Made by a program: the position numbers and the translations under genes. DNA of 33,645 nucleotides, from positions 1-33,645 of the forward strand of contig QCFJ01000015.1 in NCBI GenBank assembly GCA_003280265.1. The letters are read 5' to 3'. This stretch comes from Prochlorococcus sp. AG-363-G03 (GTDB lineage: Bacteria; Cyanobacteriota; Cyanobacteriia; PCC-6307; Cyanobiaceae). Shown here piece by piece: positions 1 through 10,251 of the stretch. Under the pieces are notes generated by a model. The model was not told where the DNA came from, did no database searches, and was given only the letters and a program-made list of their open reading frames with translations. How positions within the stretch are numbered: position 1 is the stretch's first letter; the number at the start of each line of letters is the position of its first letter.

Positions 1-1
1 A

Positions 2-703
2 GCAGGTCAAATGCCTGTTGTTCTTGCAAATAAATTTGGCGGTGTCATATTCCATGAAGCTTGTGGTCATCTCCTTGAAACGACTCAGCTTGAGAGAGGT
101 ACATCACCTTTTCATGACTCAATAAACAAACTAATTGCTCACGAGGCTGTAAGTGCTGTAGATGAAGGACTTTCAAATCATGCTTTTGGTTCAATATCTA
201 TGGATGATGAAGGCATGGAACCTCAAAATACATTACTAATTGAAAATGGAATATTAAAACAATTTCTTTCTGATAGAGCAGGTTCTCTAAGGACTGGTCA
301 TCCTAGAACTGGTAGTGGCCGTAGACAAAATTTTTCGTTTGCTGCTGCAAGTCGTATGAGAAATACTTACATTAAAGAAGGTAATTATTCTCCTGAAGAA
401 CTAATTAAAAGTATTGATAATGGCCTTTACTGTAAGTCTATGGGTGGAGGTAGTGTTGGTCCAACTGGTCAATTCAACTTCTCAGTTGAGGAAGGTTATT
501 TAATAAAGGATGGAAAACTTGACCAACCTGTTAAAGGCGCCACTTTAATTGGTGAGGCAAAAGAGATACTTCCAAGAATTTCAATGTGTGCTAATGATCT
601 TGATCTTGCAGCAGGTTTTTGTGGATCGGTAAGCGGAAGTGTCAACGTTACTGTAGGCCAACCTCATATAAAAGTAGATTCAATAACAGTGGGAGGGCGC
701 TAA
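2..703 (+). CDS. tldD: TldD metalloprotease, C-terminal part (5' end outside window)
   Basis: This is the C-terminal half of TldD, the zinc peptidase subunit that works with TldE/PmbA to degrade unfolded peptides and mature some ribosomal peptides. The frame is open to the left edge, so the first visible Met at base 11 is internal. The visible stretch contains the HEACGH motif (HExxxH zinc site) about 18 residues in, followed by the Gly-rich [12 protein letters not shown] segment and a typical C-terminal core. About 233 residues are present, against roughly 470 in full-length TldD. The pmbA start lies 1 bp after the stop, which fits one operon encoding both halves of the heterodimer. A GGGAGGG stretch at the end of this gene serves as the pmbA ribosome binding site. 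Confidence 0.93.
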   Translation, partial: AGQMPVVLANKFGGVIFHEACGHLLETTQLERGTSPFHDSINKLIAHEAVSAVDEGLSNHAFGSISMDDEGMEPQNTLLIENGILKQFLSDRAGSLRTGHPRTGSGRRQNFSFAAASRMRNTYIKEGNYSPEELIKSIDNGLYCKSMGGGSVGPTGQFNFSVEEGYLIKDGKLDQPVKGATLIGEAKEILPRISMCANDLDLAAGFCGSVSGSVNVTVGQPHIKVDSITVGGR

Positions 704-704
704 A

Positions 705-2093
705 ATGACTGAAGCATTTATCAATCAACAAGGATCTGAATTAGACCCTCAACTACTAAATAAAATTTTAAAACAATATATTCAAGACACAGTAATAGAA
801 AAATGGGATTTGGGAGCATCATCAAGTAGAGATATTTCTGTGCAAGTTCAACAAGGTAATGCAAAACAGCTAAAAGGCTCTCAAAGAAACTCAATGACAT
901 TGAGAGTATGGAATAAAAATAATCAAGTTGGTATTACAAGCACTTCTGACTTGACAAGTGAAGGCATAAAAAAAGCAATGACAGGTGCTATTGAAGCTAG
1001 CCTTTTTGGTAACGAAAAAGAATCACCAGAATTCTCTCCATTAGCAAAAACAGAATTAAATAAAATTGAACAAAAAGTTTCCAATTCTCATTCAATTGAC
1101 CAATTACTTAATATCCTTAAAAATGCAGAAAAACAATTAATTGAAACTCATAAATCAATAGATTCTGTTCCATATAATGGATTAAATGAAACTTATATGG
1201 AAAGAATATATATAAATAGTGAGGGTGCTAGTAGGCATATGAAACTAACACAATCTTCTATTTATTTATATGCAAAGGCCGAGGAGGAAAATAAAAAGCC
1301 AAGAAGTGCGGGTGGTATTAGAATTAATTCTAATTTAGAAGAACTTGATATAGAATCTTGTATTTTTGAAACATCAGAAAAGTTAATTAGTCATTTGAAA
1401 TATAAACCTATAGTGACGAATAAGTATCTGATTTGTTTCACTCCTGATGCCTTTCTTCAATTAATCAGTGCGTTTAGTTCAATGTTTAATGCAAGATCAA
1501 TTATTGATGGACTTAGTTTAATGCGTGAAGATTCAATAGGTAATAAAATTTCCGTTTCTAATTTAAATATAAGCGACGAGGGCCTTCATCCTGAAAATGT
1601 AGGAGCATTTAGCTTTGATGGCGAAGGAACTCCCACACAAAACATTAACTTAGTAACTGATGGTGTACTAACTAATTTACTTCATTCAGAAGCAACAGCA
1701 AGAAAATTTGGTGTTAAACCTACAGGTCATGCGGGATTAGGAGCTAAGGTATCAGTTTCTCCAGATTGGCTAGTTGTAAGCAAAAGTCAATATCCAATTG
1801 ATAAAGATGAAAGTCTAAGTGTTAAAAATACACTCAAAGAATATGTATTAATTGATGAACTATCGGCGATACATTCTGGAGTAAAAGCTAGTCAAGGTTC
1901 ATTCTCACTGCCTTTTGATGGTTGGCTTGTTAATGATGGTAAGAAGACATCCATTGAAGCTGCAACTATTGCAGGTGATATCTTAAAAGTTCTAGAGAGC
2001 ATTGTGAAAATTGAAAATGAACAGATCGTTACCCATCAAGGGATCAGCCCCCATGTTTGGGTTGAAAACATGTCAATAACCGGAGAAGCGTGA
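705..2093 (+). CDS. pmbA: TldE/PmbA-type peptidase subunit
   Basis: PmbA (TldE) is the partner of TldD. It shares the fold but lacks the HExxxH zinc site, as seen here, so it is probably the structural, peptide-binding subunit. The 462-aa length matches the family. The C-terminal part carries [20 protein letters not shown], the usual substrate-loop region of the family, and a [10 protein letters not shown] segment. ATG at 705 follows the tldD stop by 1 bp and is preceded by a purine-rich GGGAGGG. The 3' end overlaps the fmt start in a GTGA, which suggests translational coupling into fmt. Confidence 0.92.
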   Translation: MTEAFINQQGSELDPQLLNKILKQYIQDTVIEKWDLGASSSRDISVQVQQGNAKQLKGSQRNSMTLRVWNKNNQVGITSTSDLTSEGIKKAMTGAIEASLFGNEKESPEFSPLAKTELNKIEQKVSNSHSIDQLLNILKNAEKQLIETHKSIDSVPYNGLNETYMERIYINSEGASRHMKLTQSSIYLYAKAEEENKKPRSAGGIRINSNLEELDIESCIFETSEKLISHLKYKPIVTNKYLICFTPDAFLQLISAFSSMFNARSIIDGLSLMREDSIGNKISVSNLNISDEGLHPENVGAFSFDGEGTPTQNINLVTDGVLTNLLHSEATARKFGVKPTGHAGLGAKVSVSPDWLVVSKSQYPIDKDESLSVKNTLKEYVLIDELSAIHSGVKASQGSFSLPFDGWLVNDGKKTSIEAATIAGDILKVLESIVKIENEQIVTHQGISPHVWVENMSITGEA

Positions 2094-3100
2094 AGATAGT
2101 TTTTTGGGGAACACCTAAATATGCTGCCGAAAATTTAATAAATATAATAAATGCTGGATACGAAGTAATTGCTGTAGTTACACAACCAGATAGAAAGCGT
2201 GGTCGCGGAAAAAAATTAACACCCTCTCCAGTAAAACAAACAGCTATAGATTTAGGTATACGTGTCCTGTCAACACCATCCATAAGAAAAGATCAAAATA
2301 CAAGGGAAATACTCATAGGTTTGAAAGCTGATATTTATATTGTTGTAGCTTTTGGTCAGATTCTTCCAAAAGAAATTTTAGATATTCCTAAACTTGGATG
2401 TTGGAATAGTCACGCCTCCTTATTACCTTTGTGGAGAGGGGCAGCTCCAATTCAGTGGAGTATTCTAAATGATGATAAAAAGACAGGTATATGTATTATG
2501 TTGATGGAAGAGGGGTTAGATACAGGTCCTGTTGTCGAACAACAGGTCACTGTTATAAATGATTTAGATAATCTTGAAATACTTACTAATAAACTATCCG
2601 ATATTTCATCAAATTTGTTAGTAAAATTTTTAAGAAGGCTAACTCTATTAAATTGTTTAAACAAATCAATAATTCTAGAAGAATTAAACCCTATTGATCA
2701 ATCACAATTAAATGTAAATCCTACTTATGCAAGACAAATTGAAAAAGAAGATTATTTAATTGATTGGAATCAAAAAGCTAGAACAATCATAAAGAAGATT
2801 CATGGATTATATCCTAACGCTTACACTCTACACAATGGTAAAAGAATAAAAATATTAAGTGCAAACGATGTTTTTCATAATGAAAAAAAGTTTGATTTTA
2901 ACAAAATAGATCATGAATATATGGAAAATAATATACCTGGAGAAATTATTATGATAGACAAAAAAAATGGACTAAAGGTAATGTCTAAAGATTATGCAAT
3001 CCAAGTAACTTATGCGCAACTGGAAGGGAAGAGGGCTACAGATAGCTACACTTTATCAATTCAGGCTGATTTAAGAGTTAAACATATATTAGGAAATTAA
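2090..3100 (+). CDS. fmt: Methionyl-tRNA formyltransferase
   Basis: Fmt transfers the formyl group of 10-formyltetrahydrofolate to initiator Met-tRNA. The N-terminal formyltransferase domain carries the classic [20 protein letters not shown] block at residues 106-125; Asn106 and His108 are in the usual catalytic positions. A C-terminal OB-like domain follows from about residue 220. Length (336 aa) is normal for the family. The start is GTG at 2090, inside the pmbA stop (GTGA overlap); it gives the expected N-terminus [12 protein letters not shown]. The end is convergent with terC, only 12 bp away, with a weak hairpin and a run of eight T's just after the stop. Confidence 0.95.
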   Translation: MKIVFWGTPKYAAENLINIINAGYEVIAVVTQPDRKRGRGKKLTPSPVKQTAIDLGIRVLSTPSIRKDQNTREILIGLKADIYIVVAFGQILPKEILDIPKLGCWNSHASLLPLWRGAAPIQWSILNDDKKTGICIMLMEEGLDTGPVVEQQVTVINDLDNLEILTNKLSDISSNLLVKFLRRLTLLNCLNKSIILEELNPIDQSQLNVNPTYARQIEKEDYLIDWNQKARTIIKKIHGLYPNAYTLHNGKRIKILSANDVFHNEKKFDFNKIDHEYMENNIPGEIIMIDKKNGLKVMSKDYAIQVTYAQLEGKRATDSYTLSIQADLRVKHILGN

Positions 3101-3112
3101 TCATTTTCGATT

Positions 3113-3820
3113 TTAATTATTTTTTTTGGAAAAACCCCAAAGAAAAAGGCATAACATCACTAAAAAGAATAAATATTCAGGTATGACTAATTTGTATAAA
3201 ATCAATTGAATAATTAACTTTAATCCAATAATACCAACTGCAATATAACCAGCTTTTTCTAAATTAATATATATCTCTAGCAACTTTATGAACAATCCTG
3301 AAGTAAAACGAAGTGCTATAACTCCAATAATTGCTCCAGTAATAACCAATAGAAATTGATCGCTTATTGCTACAGCTGCCGTAATACTGTCTATAGAAAA
3401 TGCCAAATCTGTTGCAGCCAATAAAAGTATAATCCTAAATAATGAACTTAATGATTTGCGATTATTATCTATTTCATTACTAATTGACGAATTATTATTT
3501 ATAGTAATAAATTTCGATAATGATAGTGATATTAAATATATACCACCTATTAACTTAACTGGCCAAAAATTTAAAAAGAATTGTGCAGTTAGAATTACAA
3601 GTATTCTCAATAATAAAGCGATAAAGATACCGATATTCAATGCTTTTTTTTGAAGTTCAATATTATTTAAATTCTTAGTTATGGAAGCTAGAGCCACTGC
3701 ATTATCAGCAGAAAGCACAAGTTCTAATGAGATTATAATTGGCAAAAGGGGTGCTAGTTCAACCCATCTATCGATACCATCAAGTAAGGGAGTTAAGGAT
3801 CTAAGAGATGCTGAATCCAT
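3113..3820 (-). CDS. TerC-family integral membrane protein
   Basis: A 235-aa polytopic membrane protein of the TerC family. Members are linked to metal-ion (notably Mn) efflux in bacteria and, in chloroplasts, to thylakoid protein insertion. The family hallmarks are visible: SLELVLSADNAVALASI near residues 31-47 and a second acidic helix motif with DLAFSIDSITAAVAI around residue 140. About seven hydrophobic helices are seen. Start is ATG at 3820. It is divergent from the gene at 3907 (86 bp between them) and convergent with fmt. Which activity applies here (Mn homeostasis or membrane-protein assembly) cannot be told from sequence. Confidence 0.88.
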   Translation of the reverse strand: MDSASLRSLTPLLDGIDRWVELAPLLPIIISLELVLSADNAVALASITKNLNNIELQKKALNIGIFIALLLRILVILTAQFFLNFWPVKLIGGIYLISLSLSKFITINNNSSISNEIDNNRKSLSSLFRIILLLAATDLAFSIDSITAAVAISDQFLLVITGAIIGVIALRFTSGLFIKLLEIYINLEKAGYIAVGIIGLKLIIQLILYKLVIPEYLFFLVMLCLFLWGFSKKNN

Positions 3821-3906
3821 TAAATTACAAAAAAAGAGCTATTAGCACTGTCTGTTTGGTATATGTTAACTCTAATGTTTCTAATTAGTGCTATTTCAAG
3901 AAGGTC

Positions 3907-4575
3907 ATGAGAATTGAATCGAAACTATGTCACGTATCTGAGAATAAAGCCATTGTTAAAGTAACTGGTTGGATCAATGACCAAAATCTAGGAAGTGCAC
4001 TGGCTGAGGGCTTATCAGTAGAGGATGCAGAAGACAAAGCAATCTCTAGGCTTCATAAGAGGTTAAATACAAAGTCAACTAATGAGCCAGGATTAAAGAG
4101 TATCAATGAAGATCTAATTAGCACTCCATTGAGAGTAGAATTGCAGAATAATAAAAAAATTGAAAAAATTAATATCTCACAAGAACCAAGTGATTGGAGT
4201 GATGAACTAACAGCGATAGATGCTGAAATTGTACGATTAAAATGGTCTAGAGATGATGAAATTAATTTTCTAGAGAAAACCTTTGGTTATAACAATCGGA
4301 GCAAAATAACCAATTATAATGATATTGTAAAGTATCTAAATCTATTAAAAAAGTTAGATAAACACAAACATTCTAAATTTGTTGCAGGAAATATAAATTC
4401 TTTAATAATAGAATCTGACAATATACTTCGAGATTTGTCATGGGATCATATACAGGGAAGAGAATATTTACTAAGGGAATTTAATGTTTCAACTAGAAAA
4501 GAATTAAATGAAGATCAATTATTATCATTTGTCGAAAAGCTAAAAACAATTAGAAACCAATATCAAAATCATTAG
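3907..4575 (+). CDS. Conserved hypothetical protein, two-part architecture
   Basis: I do not recognise a named family. The 222-aa protein has two parts. The N-terminal 50 residues look like two or three beta strands and a helix ending AEDKAISRLHKRL. After a polar linker, the second part (from about residue 100) holds WSRDDEINFLEKTFGYNNRS followed by a Tyr/Leu-rich helix, and a similar shorter unit (LSWDHIQGREYLLREFNVST) closes the protein. The repeated plan 'W-x-x-x-x-x-x-x-L-x-x-x-F-(G/N)' recalls small tail modules of some Rad52/ERF-like proteins, but this is only a pattern resemblance. AAGGTC precedes the ATG. mfd follows after 63 bp, so co-transcription is plausible. Confidence 0.75.
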   Translation: MRIESKLCHVSENKAIVKVTGWINDQNLGSALAEGLSVEDAEDKAISRLHKRLNTKSTNEPGLKSINEDLISTPLRVELQNNKKIEKINISQEPSDWSDELTAIDAEIVRLKWSRDDEINFLEKTFGYNNRSKITNYNDIVKYLNLLKKLDKHKHSKFVAGNINSLIIESDNILRDLSWDHIQGREYLLREFNVSTRKELNEDQLLSFVEKLKTIRNQYQNH

Positions 4576-4638
4576 ACCTTCTCAACACGACAGATAAAAT
4601 GTTAAGGTGATCAATAAGAAATATGTAAAAGAGAAATA

Positions 4639-7600
4639 GTGTCTTTAGAGTCAATTACTAGTTTTTTAGAAAGTCATCAATTAACAAATGAGTTAATTGA
4701 ACGATCAAATAGAAAAGAAAGATTAATATTAACGGGAGCCTCGAGAACAGCAAAAGCCTTAATCACTAGTTCTCTTGCAAAAAAAGAGACAAAAGTATTA
4801 TTAGTAATTGTACCAACTTTAGAAGACGCAACTAGATGGTACCCATTAGTTAAAGATTGTGGCTGGAATAAAACATGCTTATATCCGACGAGTGAAGCTT
4901 CTCCATATGATTCTATTCAAGTAACATCAGAGATAATATGGGGTCAATTACAAGTTATTAGCGATATATTTGAGTTAAAAGATCATGAGAGTATCGCAAT
5001 AATCGCGACAGAAAGATCGTTACAACCACATCTTCCTCCATATGAATATCTTAAATCTATGTGTATTAAATTAAGGATAGGAGATGAAATAAATCTAAGT
5101 AATTTATCTACTAGACTAAGCGAATCTGGATATATTAAGACTAATAATATTGATCAAGAAGGAACTTGGACAAGACGTGGAGATATAATTGATATTTATC
5201 CAGTTAGTAGTGAATTACCAATTAGATTGGAGTTGTTTGGTGATCATTTAGAAAAGATTAAAGAATTTGACCCAATAACACAAAGATCATTAGATAAAAT
5301 AAATAATATTTGTATTACACCGAGAGGTTTTGATCCACTAATTATTAATAAACTTATTTCTATAGATGATAAGGATATATCAACACTTTTTCAAGATGAC
5401 GAGTATTCTGAGTTAGTCAATTCAAATAAATTACCTTCTGCAAGAAAATATCTAGGTGTAGCATTTGACAATCCATCATCATTACTAGATTACATAGATA
5501 AAAGTCCATTTATTATTGTTGAAGAAAGGCTGCAATGTTTATCTCATGGAAATGCCTGGATTAAAATAGTTGAAGATAGTTATAATGAAGAAGTTAACGG
5601 TTTAGAAAGTTTAAAAACAATAAATAATATATTTAAACCTAACCTTCATAACAATCTTAATCAAATATTTGATTCTCTGAATAATTATAAAGGAATTGAT
5701 ATAACAGACTTAGAAGATACTAAAACTAAAACAAATGTATTTAATATTTCAAGTAAAACACATCAATGGTTACCAAATCAATATGGAAAAATAAGTTTAT
5801 CATTAAATGATTTCATTAAAAATAAATATTCAGTTTGGATAATCTCAGCACAACCAAGTCGTGCAGTTTCTCTTCTAGAGGAACATGAATGTATTTCAAA
5901 ATTTATACCTAATAATAATGATATTAATGGTATTAAAAGCATTTTAAAAGACAATATACCGGTAGCAATTAAAAATAATAATGAAGGTGAAATAGAGGGA
6001 TTTTATCTACCAGCATGGAAAGTAGCTTTATTAACCGATAAAGAATTTTTTGGTCAGAATAATTTTTCAAGTACAGGATATGTACGAAGAAGGAAACAAT
6101 CCCAAAGTAAAAAAATTGATCCGAATAAGATGAAGCCTGGTGATTATGTCGTTCATAGAAACCATGGTATAGGCTTATTTCAAAACATACAGAAGTTAAG
6201 CATTAATGGTGAGTCTAGAGATTACTTGGTAATAAAATATATGGATGGAAAATTAAGTGTAGCAGCTGATCAACTTGGTAGTTTAGGTAGGTATAGAAAT
6301 TCAAATTCAAAGACTCCTACTATAAGTAAACTAGGTGGTGCAAATTGGAATAAAATTAAGGAAAAAGCAAAGAAATCTGTAAAAAAAATTGCACTTGACT
6401 TAATTAAGTTATATGCAGAAAGAAGTAAAGAAAAAGGGTTCAAGTTTCCTAAAGATGGTCCTTGGCAAAGTGAATTAGAGGATTCATTCCCATACGCTTT
6501 AACGCCAGACCAGGTAAAAGCAACTGCTCAAGTAAAAGCTGACATGGAAGCTGAAAAGCCAATGGATAGATTAGTCTGTGGAGATGTTGGGTTTGGTAAG
6601 ACAGAGGTAGCAATAAGAGCAATATTTAAAGCTATTACTTCAGGTAAACAAATAGCTTTGTTAGCACCTACAACTATATTATCTCAACAACATTGGAGAA
6701 CTATATCTGATCGATTTGCACCTTATCCAATAAGAGTTTCATTATTAAATAGATTTAAAACTATTACTGAAAGAAAGCAAATAATAAATGGATTAAAAAA
6801 TGGACAAATTGATGCTGTGGTTGGGACACATCAGCTCTTAAATAAAAAATTAGTTTATAAAAACCTGGGTCTTCTAGTTATCGATGAAGAACAAAGATTC
6901 GGTGTTAATCATAAGGAAAAAATCAAGGAGTTAAAAAAAAGTGTTGATGTATTAACTTTATCTGCAACTCCAATACCACGAACGCTTTATATGAGTCTTT
7001 CTGGTGTACGTGAAATGAGTTTAATTACAACACCACCACCATTACGGAGACCAATTAAAACTCATTTAGTACCACTCGATAATGAAATAATTAGAAGCGC
7101 AATTTCACAAGAGATTGATAGAGGTGGTCAGATATTTTATATAGTTCCTCGAATAAAAGGGATAGATGATGTAGCAGAAAAATTAAAAATAATGATTCCA
7201 AATGTGAAATTATTGATAGCTCACGGTCAAATGGAAGAAGGAGCATTAGAGAATTCAATGCTGGCTTTTAATGCTGGAGAGGCTGATATTTTGCTTTGTA
7301 CAACAATTGTTGAAAGTGGATTGGATATTCCTAGAGTTAATACTATTTTGATTGAGGATTCACATAAATTTGGCCTATCACAACTTTATCAATTAAGAGG
7401 TAGAGTAGGTCGAAGTGGTATACAAGCACACGCATGGTTGTTTTACCCAAGCAATGAAAAATTAAATGAAACGTCAAGACAACGCTTAAAGGCCATAAAA
7501 GAATTTAGTGATTTAGGAAGCGGTTATCAGTTAGCAATGAGGGATATGGAAATAAGAGGCGTTGGAAATATTTTAGGTATTGAGCAAAGTGGGCAAATGG

Positions 7601-8142
7601 AAACGATAGGTTTCGATTTGTATATGGAATTATTGCAAGAAACAATCGCCGAAATACAAGGACAAGATATCCCTACAGTTGACGATACACAAATTGATTT
7701 ACCTGTTACAGCTTTTATCCCTGGTGATTGGATAACAGATCCAGACGAAAAAATAAACGCTTATAGGTTAGCTACACAGTGTGAAAACAATGAGGCCTTA
7801 CTTCAATTTGCTAGCAATTTGATTGATAGATATGGTCCATTACCAAAGGCTGTTGAATCATTAATAGAAGTTATGAAGTTAAAAATAATCGCCAAAAAGT
7901 GTGGTTTTTCCAGAATTAAGTTGTCTAAACCAAATCTTGAGCTTGAAACAATGATGGATGAACCAGCTTTTAAGGTGCTTAGGAATGGATTAGCTAGTCA
8001 TCTTCACGGAAGATTTATCTATAAAAAAGGTGATAGGTACTCAACTGTGACTATAAGAGGTCTAGGTGTATTGGATAGTGACAAACTTCTGGACCAATTG
8101 ATTGAATGGCTAAAATTAATGAACTCACAAATAAATAGTTAA
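4639..8142 (+). CDS. mfd: Transcription-repair coupling factor Mfd
   Basis: Mfd is a DNA translocase that removes stalled RNA polymerase at lesions and recruits UvrA. At 1167 aa it has the normal full length. Domains in order: a UvrB-like N-terminal module (about 1-340); an RNA-polymerase interaction domain (about 500-560) with PGDYVVHRNHGIGLFQ; the SF2 helicase core with Walker A GDVGFGKTE near residue 648 and DEEQ near 749; the second RecA domain with CTTIVESGLDIPR and QLRGRVGRS; and the C-terminal autoregulatory domain. The start is GTG at 4639, preceded by AAAAGAGA. The part between about 340 and 480 is the most variable and Asn/Ile-rich. Confidence 0.96.
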   Translation: MSLESITSFLESHQLTNELIERSNRKERLILTGASRTAKALITSSLAKKETKVLLVIVPTLEDATRWYPLVKDCGWNKTCLYPTSEASPYDSIQVTSEIIWGQLQVISDIFELKDHESIAIIATERSLQPHLPPYEYLKSMCIKLRIGDEINLSNLSTRLSESGYIKTNNIDQEGTWTRRGDIIDIYPVSSELPIRLELFGDHLEKIKEFDPITQRSLDKINNICITPRGFDPLIINKLISIDDKDISTLFQDDEYSELVNSNKLPSARKYLGVAFDNPSSLLDYIDKSPFIIVEERLQCLSHGNAWIKIVEDSYNEEVNGLESLKTINNIFKPNLHNNLNQIFDSLNNYKGIDITDLEDTKTKTNVFNISSKTHQWLPNQYGKISLSLNDFIKNKYSVWIISAQPSRAVSLLEEHECISKFIPNNNDINGIKSILKDNIPVAIKNNNEGEIEGFYLPAWKVALLTDKEFFGQNNFSSTGYVRRRKQSQSKKIDPNKMKPGDYVVHRNHGIGLFQNIQKLSINGESRDYLVIKYMDGKLSVAADQLGSLGRYRNSNSKTPTISKLGGANWNKIKEKAKKSVKKIALDLIKLYAERSKEKGFKFPKDGPWQSELEDSFPYALTPDQVKATAQVKADMEAEKPMDRLVCGDVGFGKTEVAIRAIFKAITSGKQIALLAPTTILSQQHWRTISDRFAPYPIRVSLLNRFKTITERKQIINGLKNGQIDAVVGTHQLLNKKLVYKNLGLLVIDEEQRFGVNHKEKIKELKKSVDVLTLSATPIPRTLYMSLSGVREMSLITTPPPLRRPIKTHLVPLDNEIIRSAISQEIDRGGQIFYIVPRIKGIDDVAEKLKIMIPNVKLLIAHGQMEEGALENSMLAFNAGEADILLCTTIVESGLDIPRVNTILIEDSHKFGLSQLYQLRGRVGRSGIQAHAWLFYPSNEKLNETSRQRLKAIKEFSDLGSGYQLAMRDMEIRGVGNILGIEQSGQMETIGFDLYMELLQETIAEIQGQDIPTVDDTQIDLPVTAFIPGDWITDPDEKINAYRLATQCENNEALLQFASNLIDRYGPLPKAVESLIEVMKLKIIAKKCGFSRIKLSKPNLELETMMDEPAFKVLRNGLASHLHGRFIYKKGDRYSTVTIRGLGVLDSDKLLDQLIEWLKLMNSQINS

Positions 8143-8240
8143 TAAATCATTTAATCAATACTAAATTATTATGCATGACAATCTTTCAATTGGTTGATAA
8201 AAACGCTTTCAAATGAAAATATTGCTATAGTCACCAAAAT

Positions 8241-8423
8241 TTGAGTATTTGTACCTTGGGTGAAGTAATAGATATTAGTACTAACCAATACGGACTTAGT
8301 TTTTTTAGCGGAATGATTAGTCTTATTGCTATTGGAATATATACGCTTTTAACCGTAGACACAGGGAATGATGACGATGATTCCGACTCAGGAAGTGGTG
8401 GATTAATGCAACCAGTGAATTAG
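8241..8423 (+). CDS. Small single-helix protein with acidic/Gly-Ser tail
   Basis: A predicted 60-aa protein with one hydrophobic helix (about residues 19-38) followed by a run of Asp (GNDDDDSDSGSGG) and a short LMQPVN end. The only start in frame that keeps the whole reading frame is TTG at 8241; a second TTG at 8256 is equally possible. No family is recognised. The strong hydrophobic-then-acidic layout, and its place between mfd and a convergent gene with only 7 bp left over, support it as real. Probably an inner-membrane or thylakoid peptide with the acidic tail exposed. Confidence 0.6.
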   Translation: MSICTLGEVIDISTNQYGLSFFSGMISLIAIGIYTLLTVDTGNDDDDSDSGSGGLMQPVN

Positions 8424-8430
8424 TGAAAAT

Positions 8431-8739
8431 TCAACTAGATATCAGTTTTGAAAGTTTTTCTCTAAATTCACCTTTAGGAATTCCACCCTTTAGCTCACCA
8501 ATGATTTCGAATTCCCCCTCAGGATCATTAACTAGCAAATAAGTTGGCCATCCCATACCTTCTTTTGTAGGATATTGCTTTAATAATATTGGCCTATATT
8601 TTCTGTAAACCACTGTATCTTGTAGTTTTACGCTAATAAATTCAATACCAAATTCATTTGCAACTTTAGAATCAAAGAAACTCATCCTGTGACAGGTTCC
8701 GCAATCTTCAGAACTAAATTTAATTAGGGAAAAGGGCAT
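8431..8739 (-). CDS. Thioredoxin-like protein (CGTC)
   Basis: A 102-aa thioredoxin-fold protein with the redox pair Cys13 and Cys16 (CGTC) just after the first beta strand, and a MGWPTYLLVND segment carrying the family cis-Pro equivalent (Trp-Pro, about residue 64). This layout supports a small disulphide reductase, but a partner is not evident. There is no signal peptide, so it is cytosolic. It lies 52 bp downstream of the methyltransferase gene on the same strand and could share its transcript. The 3' end converges on the small membrane-protein gene 7 bp away. Confidence 0.82.
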   Translation of the reverse strand: MPFSLIKFSSEDCGTCHRMSFFDSKVANEFGIEFISVKLQDTVVYRKYRPILLKQYPTKEGMGWPTYLLVNDPEGEFEIIGELKGGIPKGEFREKLSKLISS

Positions 8740-8791
8740 AACAATCTTTATTGCGATCTAATACTAAATATACATATAAATTACAACTAGT

Positions 8792-9442
8792 TCAGTTATT
8801 AGTCTTATTGTTTCTTGCAATAATAGAAAAAAAAGGATCACCTTCTGCTGAAAAAAACCCAAACAGCTTATTTTCATGGGTTCTTTCATTGTATATCTTA
8901 TCGATTCTCCAACCGTTATCAATAAGAACACTCTTTATGTATTCAATCCTATTTTCCTCAGAAGAATATGTCCAGATATTTGGAGCTTTGGACCAGAAAG
9001 CACGATTGGTAAATGATATTATCAATAATGAATCAGATTTAATGATCCTTGATAGTTCTAATGAAACTTTTTCAGGATATTGAAGATACTGCCAACCCGC
9101 AACTATTAATCCAGCATCAATAGATGAATCTTCGATTGGCATATTTTGTGATTTATTTAAATTTTGTACCCAGAACTTATCAAGTCGATTATTTGAACGT
9201 AATTCATCTTCATTCATTCCATGACCAATTACTTTTTTATATCTCATTTCTAAGGGTAAATGACTAACCCAACTACTCATTAAATCTAAAACTACGTGAT
9301 GACTAAGAAGATATTCTGAGTAGATGCTTGTAAGTCTAGTTCTAAATGAATTGCTAAGGTGATAAACATATCTAGCTTGTTGATAAAAGATTTGATCATC
9401 ATTTTTATCAATTTTCTCTCTATCATTAAGCGAAAGCTTCAT
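8792..9442 (-). CDS. SAM-dependent methyltransferase-like protein
   Basis: A 216-aa protein with the order of a class I SAM methyltransferase, although motif I is weak. VVLDLMSSWVSHLP (about residue 50) stands where the usual D-x-G-x-G-x-G would be. NMPIEDSSIDAGLIVAGWQYLQYP (broken here only as a description, about residues 100-124) is the post-II/motif IV region, followed by LIISFTNRAFWSKAP. The loss of the Gly-rich loop could mean changed SAM binding or loss of activity. Conserved relatives of this type occur in cyanobacteria and plastids, from memory. No substrate can be assigned. The gene is on the minus strand upstream of the thioredoxin-like gene. Confidence 0.7.
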   Translation of the reverse strand: MKLSLNDREKIDKNDDQIFYQQARYVYHLSNSFRTRLTSIYSEYLLSHHVVLDLMSSWVSHLPLEMRYKKVIGHGMNEDELRSNNRLDKFWVQNLNKSQNMPIEDSSIDAGLIVAGWQYLQYPEKVSLELSRIIKSDSLLIISFTNRAFWSKAPNIWTYSSEENRIEYIKSVLIDNGWRIDKIYNERTHENKLFGFFSAEGDPFFSIIARNNKTNN

Positions 9443-9633
9443 TAATCTTATTTTTTTATCTTAGCTAATTTTACTATATCGGAGAATATTTACATTCTAT
9501 CGAATATTTATAAAATAAGGATTAATAAAAAGATCTAAATAATAATTAATTAATAAAATAAATTTAATTTATTTAATATTGAAGGAGAGTAAAAAGGCAA
9601 ATAAGGGATACTTAGGAATAAAATGTAAATGTT

Positions 9634-10242
9634 TTACTCATTTTGCTTGAATAAGGATTGAGAGTTTTTAGTTGTTTCTATTATCTCATACTTATCATTT
9701 GTTGGGACAAATACTAATATAGAACCGGAAAATAGGAATATAATGATTGAAAATAGAAAATTGATATTTTTATTAGAATTTGATAAGTTTTTAACAATAT
9801 ATTTTTTGCTAAAGGGCAATTCTTCATTTATATCCCATTGAATATTAAATCTAGAATCGAATCTTAAAAGATCAAGGCATCTTGTTAGGTCAGATAATTC
9901 CGAGTCATCTAAAATAATCTCTAAAGGATTTACTCCTTCCTTTGTACTATTAAGTAGTAATTTATGACTCAAACCGAAGGGACATATTGTGATAATTTTT
10001 TTGTTAGATACAAATGTTTTTCTAATACCAGATATATAGGATCTTGAATATAGAAATATTACTTGCATTAAGTTTTCAAGATGTTCCTTCTCTCCCTCAA
10101 GTAAAGGTGATCCTATGATTTTCAATGTCCATGAAGATACAATTCCGATTGTATTTTCCGAATCACCATTTGATACATCGGGCATCCCCGAAATTATTAG
10201 GGATGACGAGTTTTGATCGAATCTATAAGATAAATTAATCAT
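9634..10242 (-). CDS. DUF4335-like protein with C-terminal membrane helix
   Basis: A 202-aa protein that I match from memory to the cyanobacterial family DUF4335. The N-terminus is beta-rich (LSYRFDQNSSSLIISGMPD), consistent with the family's first strand pair. A central soluble part runs to about residue 155 and one hydrophobic helix (INFLFSIIIFLFSGSILVFV) lies near residues 159-178, so the protein is probably membrane-anchored by its tail. It starts 9 bp after the stop of the DUF3038 gene, and this order recurs in cyanobacteria as far as I recall, so the two likely work together. Function unknown. Confidence 0.72.
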   Translation of the reverse strand: MINLSYRFDQNSSSLIISGMPDVSNGDSENTIGIVSSWTLKIIGSPLLEGEKEHLENLMQVIFLYSRSYISGIRKTFVSNKKIITICPFGLSHKLLLNSTKEGVNPLEIILDDSELSDLTRCLDLLRFDSRFNIQWDINEELPFSKKYIVKNLSNSNKNINFLFSIIIFLFSGSILVFVPTNDKYEIIETTKNSQSLFKQNE

Positions 10243-10251
10243 TAATAAATT

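Noticed and set aside
8751-9083. 110-aa plus-strand frame
   Set aside because: Antisense to the methyltransferase-like gene, which has a coherent fold order; the plus frame does not.
9541-9600. AT palindrome with a GAAGGAGAG box
   Set aside because: Low-complexity AAATAAAT/ATTTATTT hairpin; no start codon or frame follows the Shine-Dalgarno-like box.
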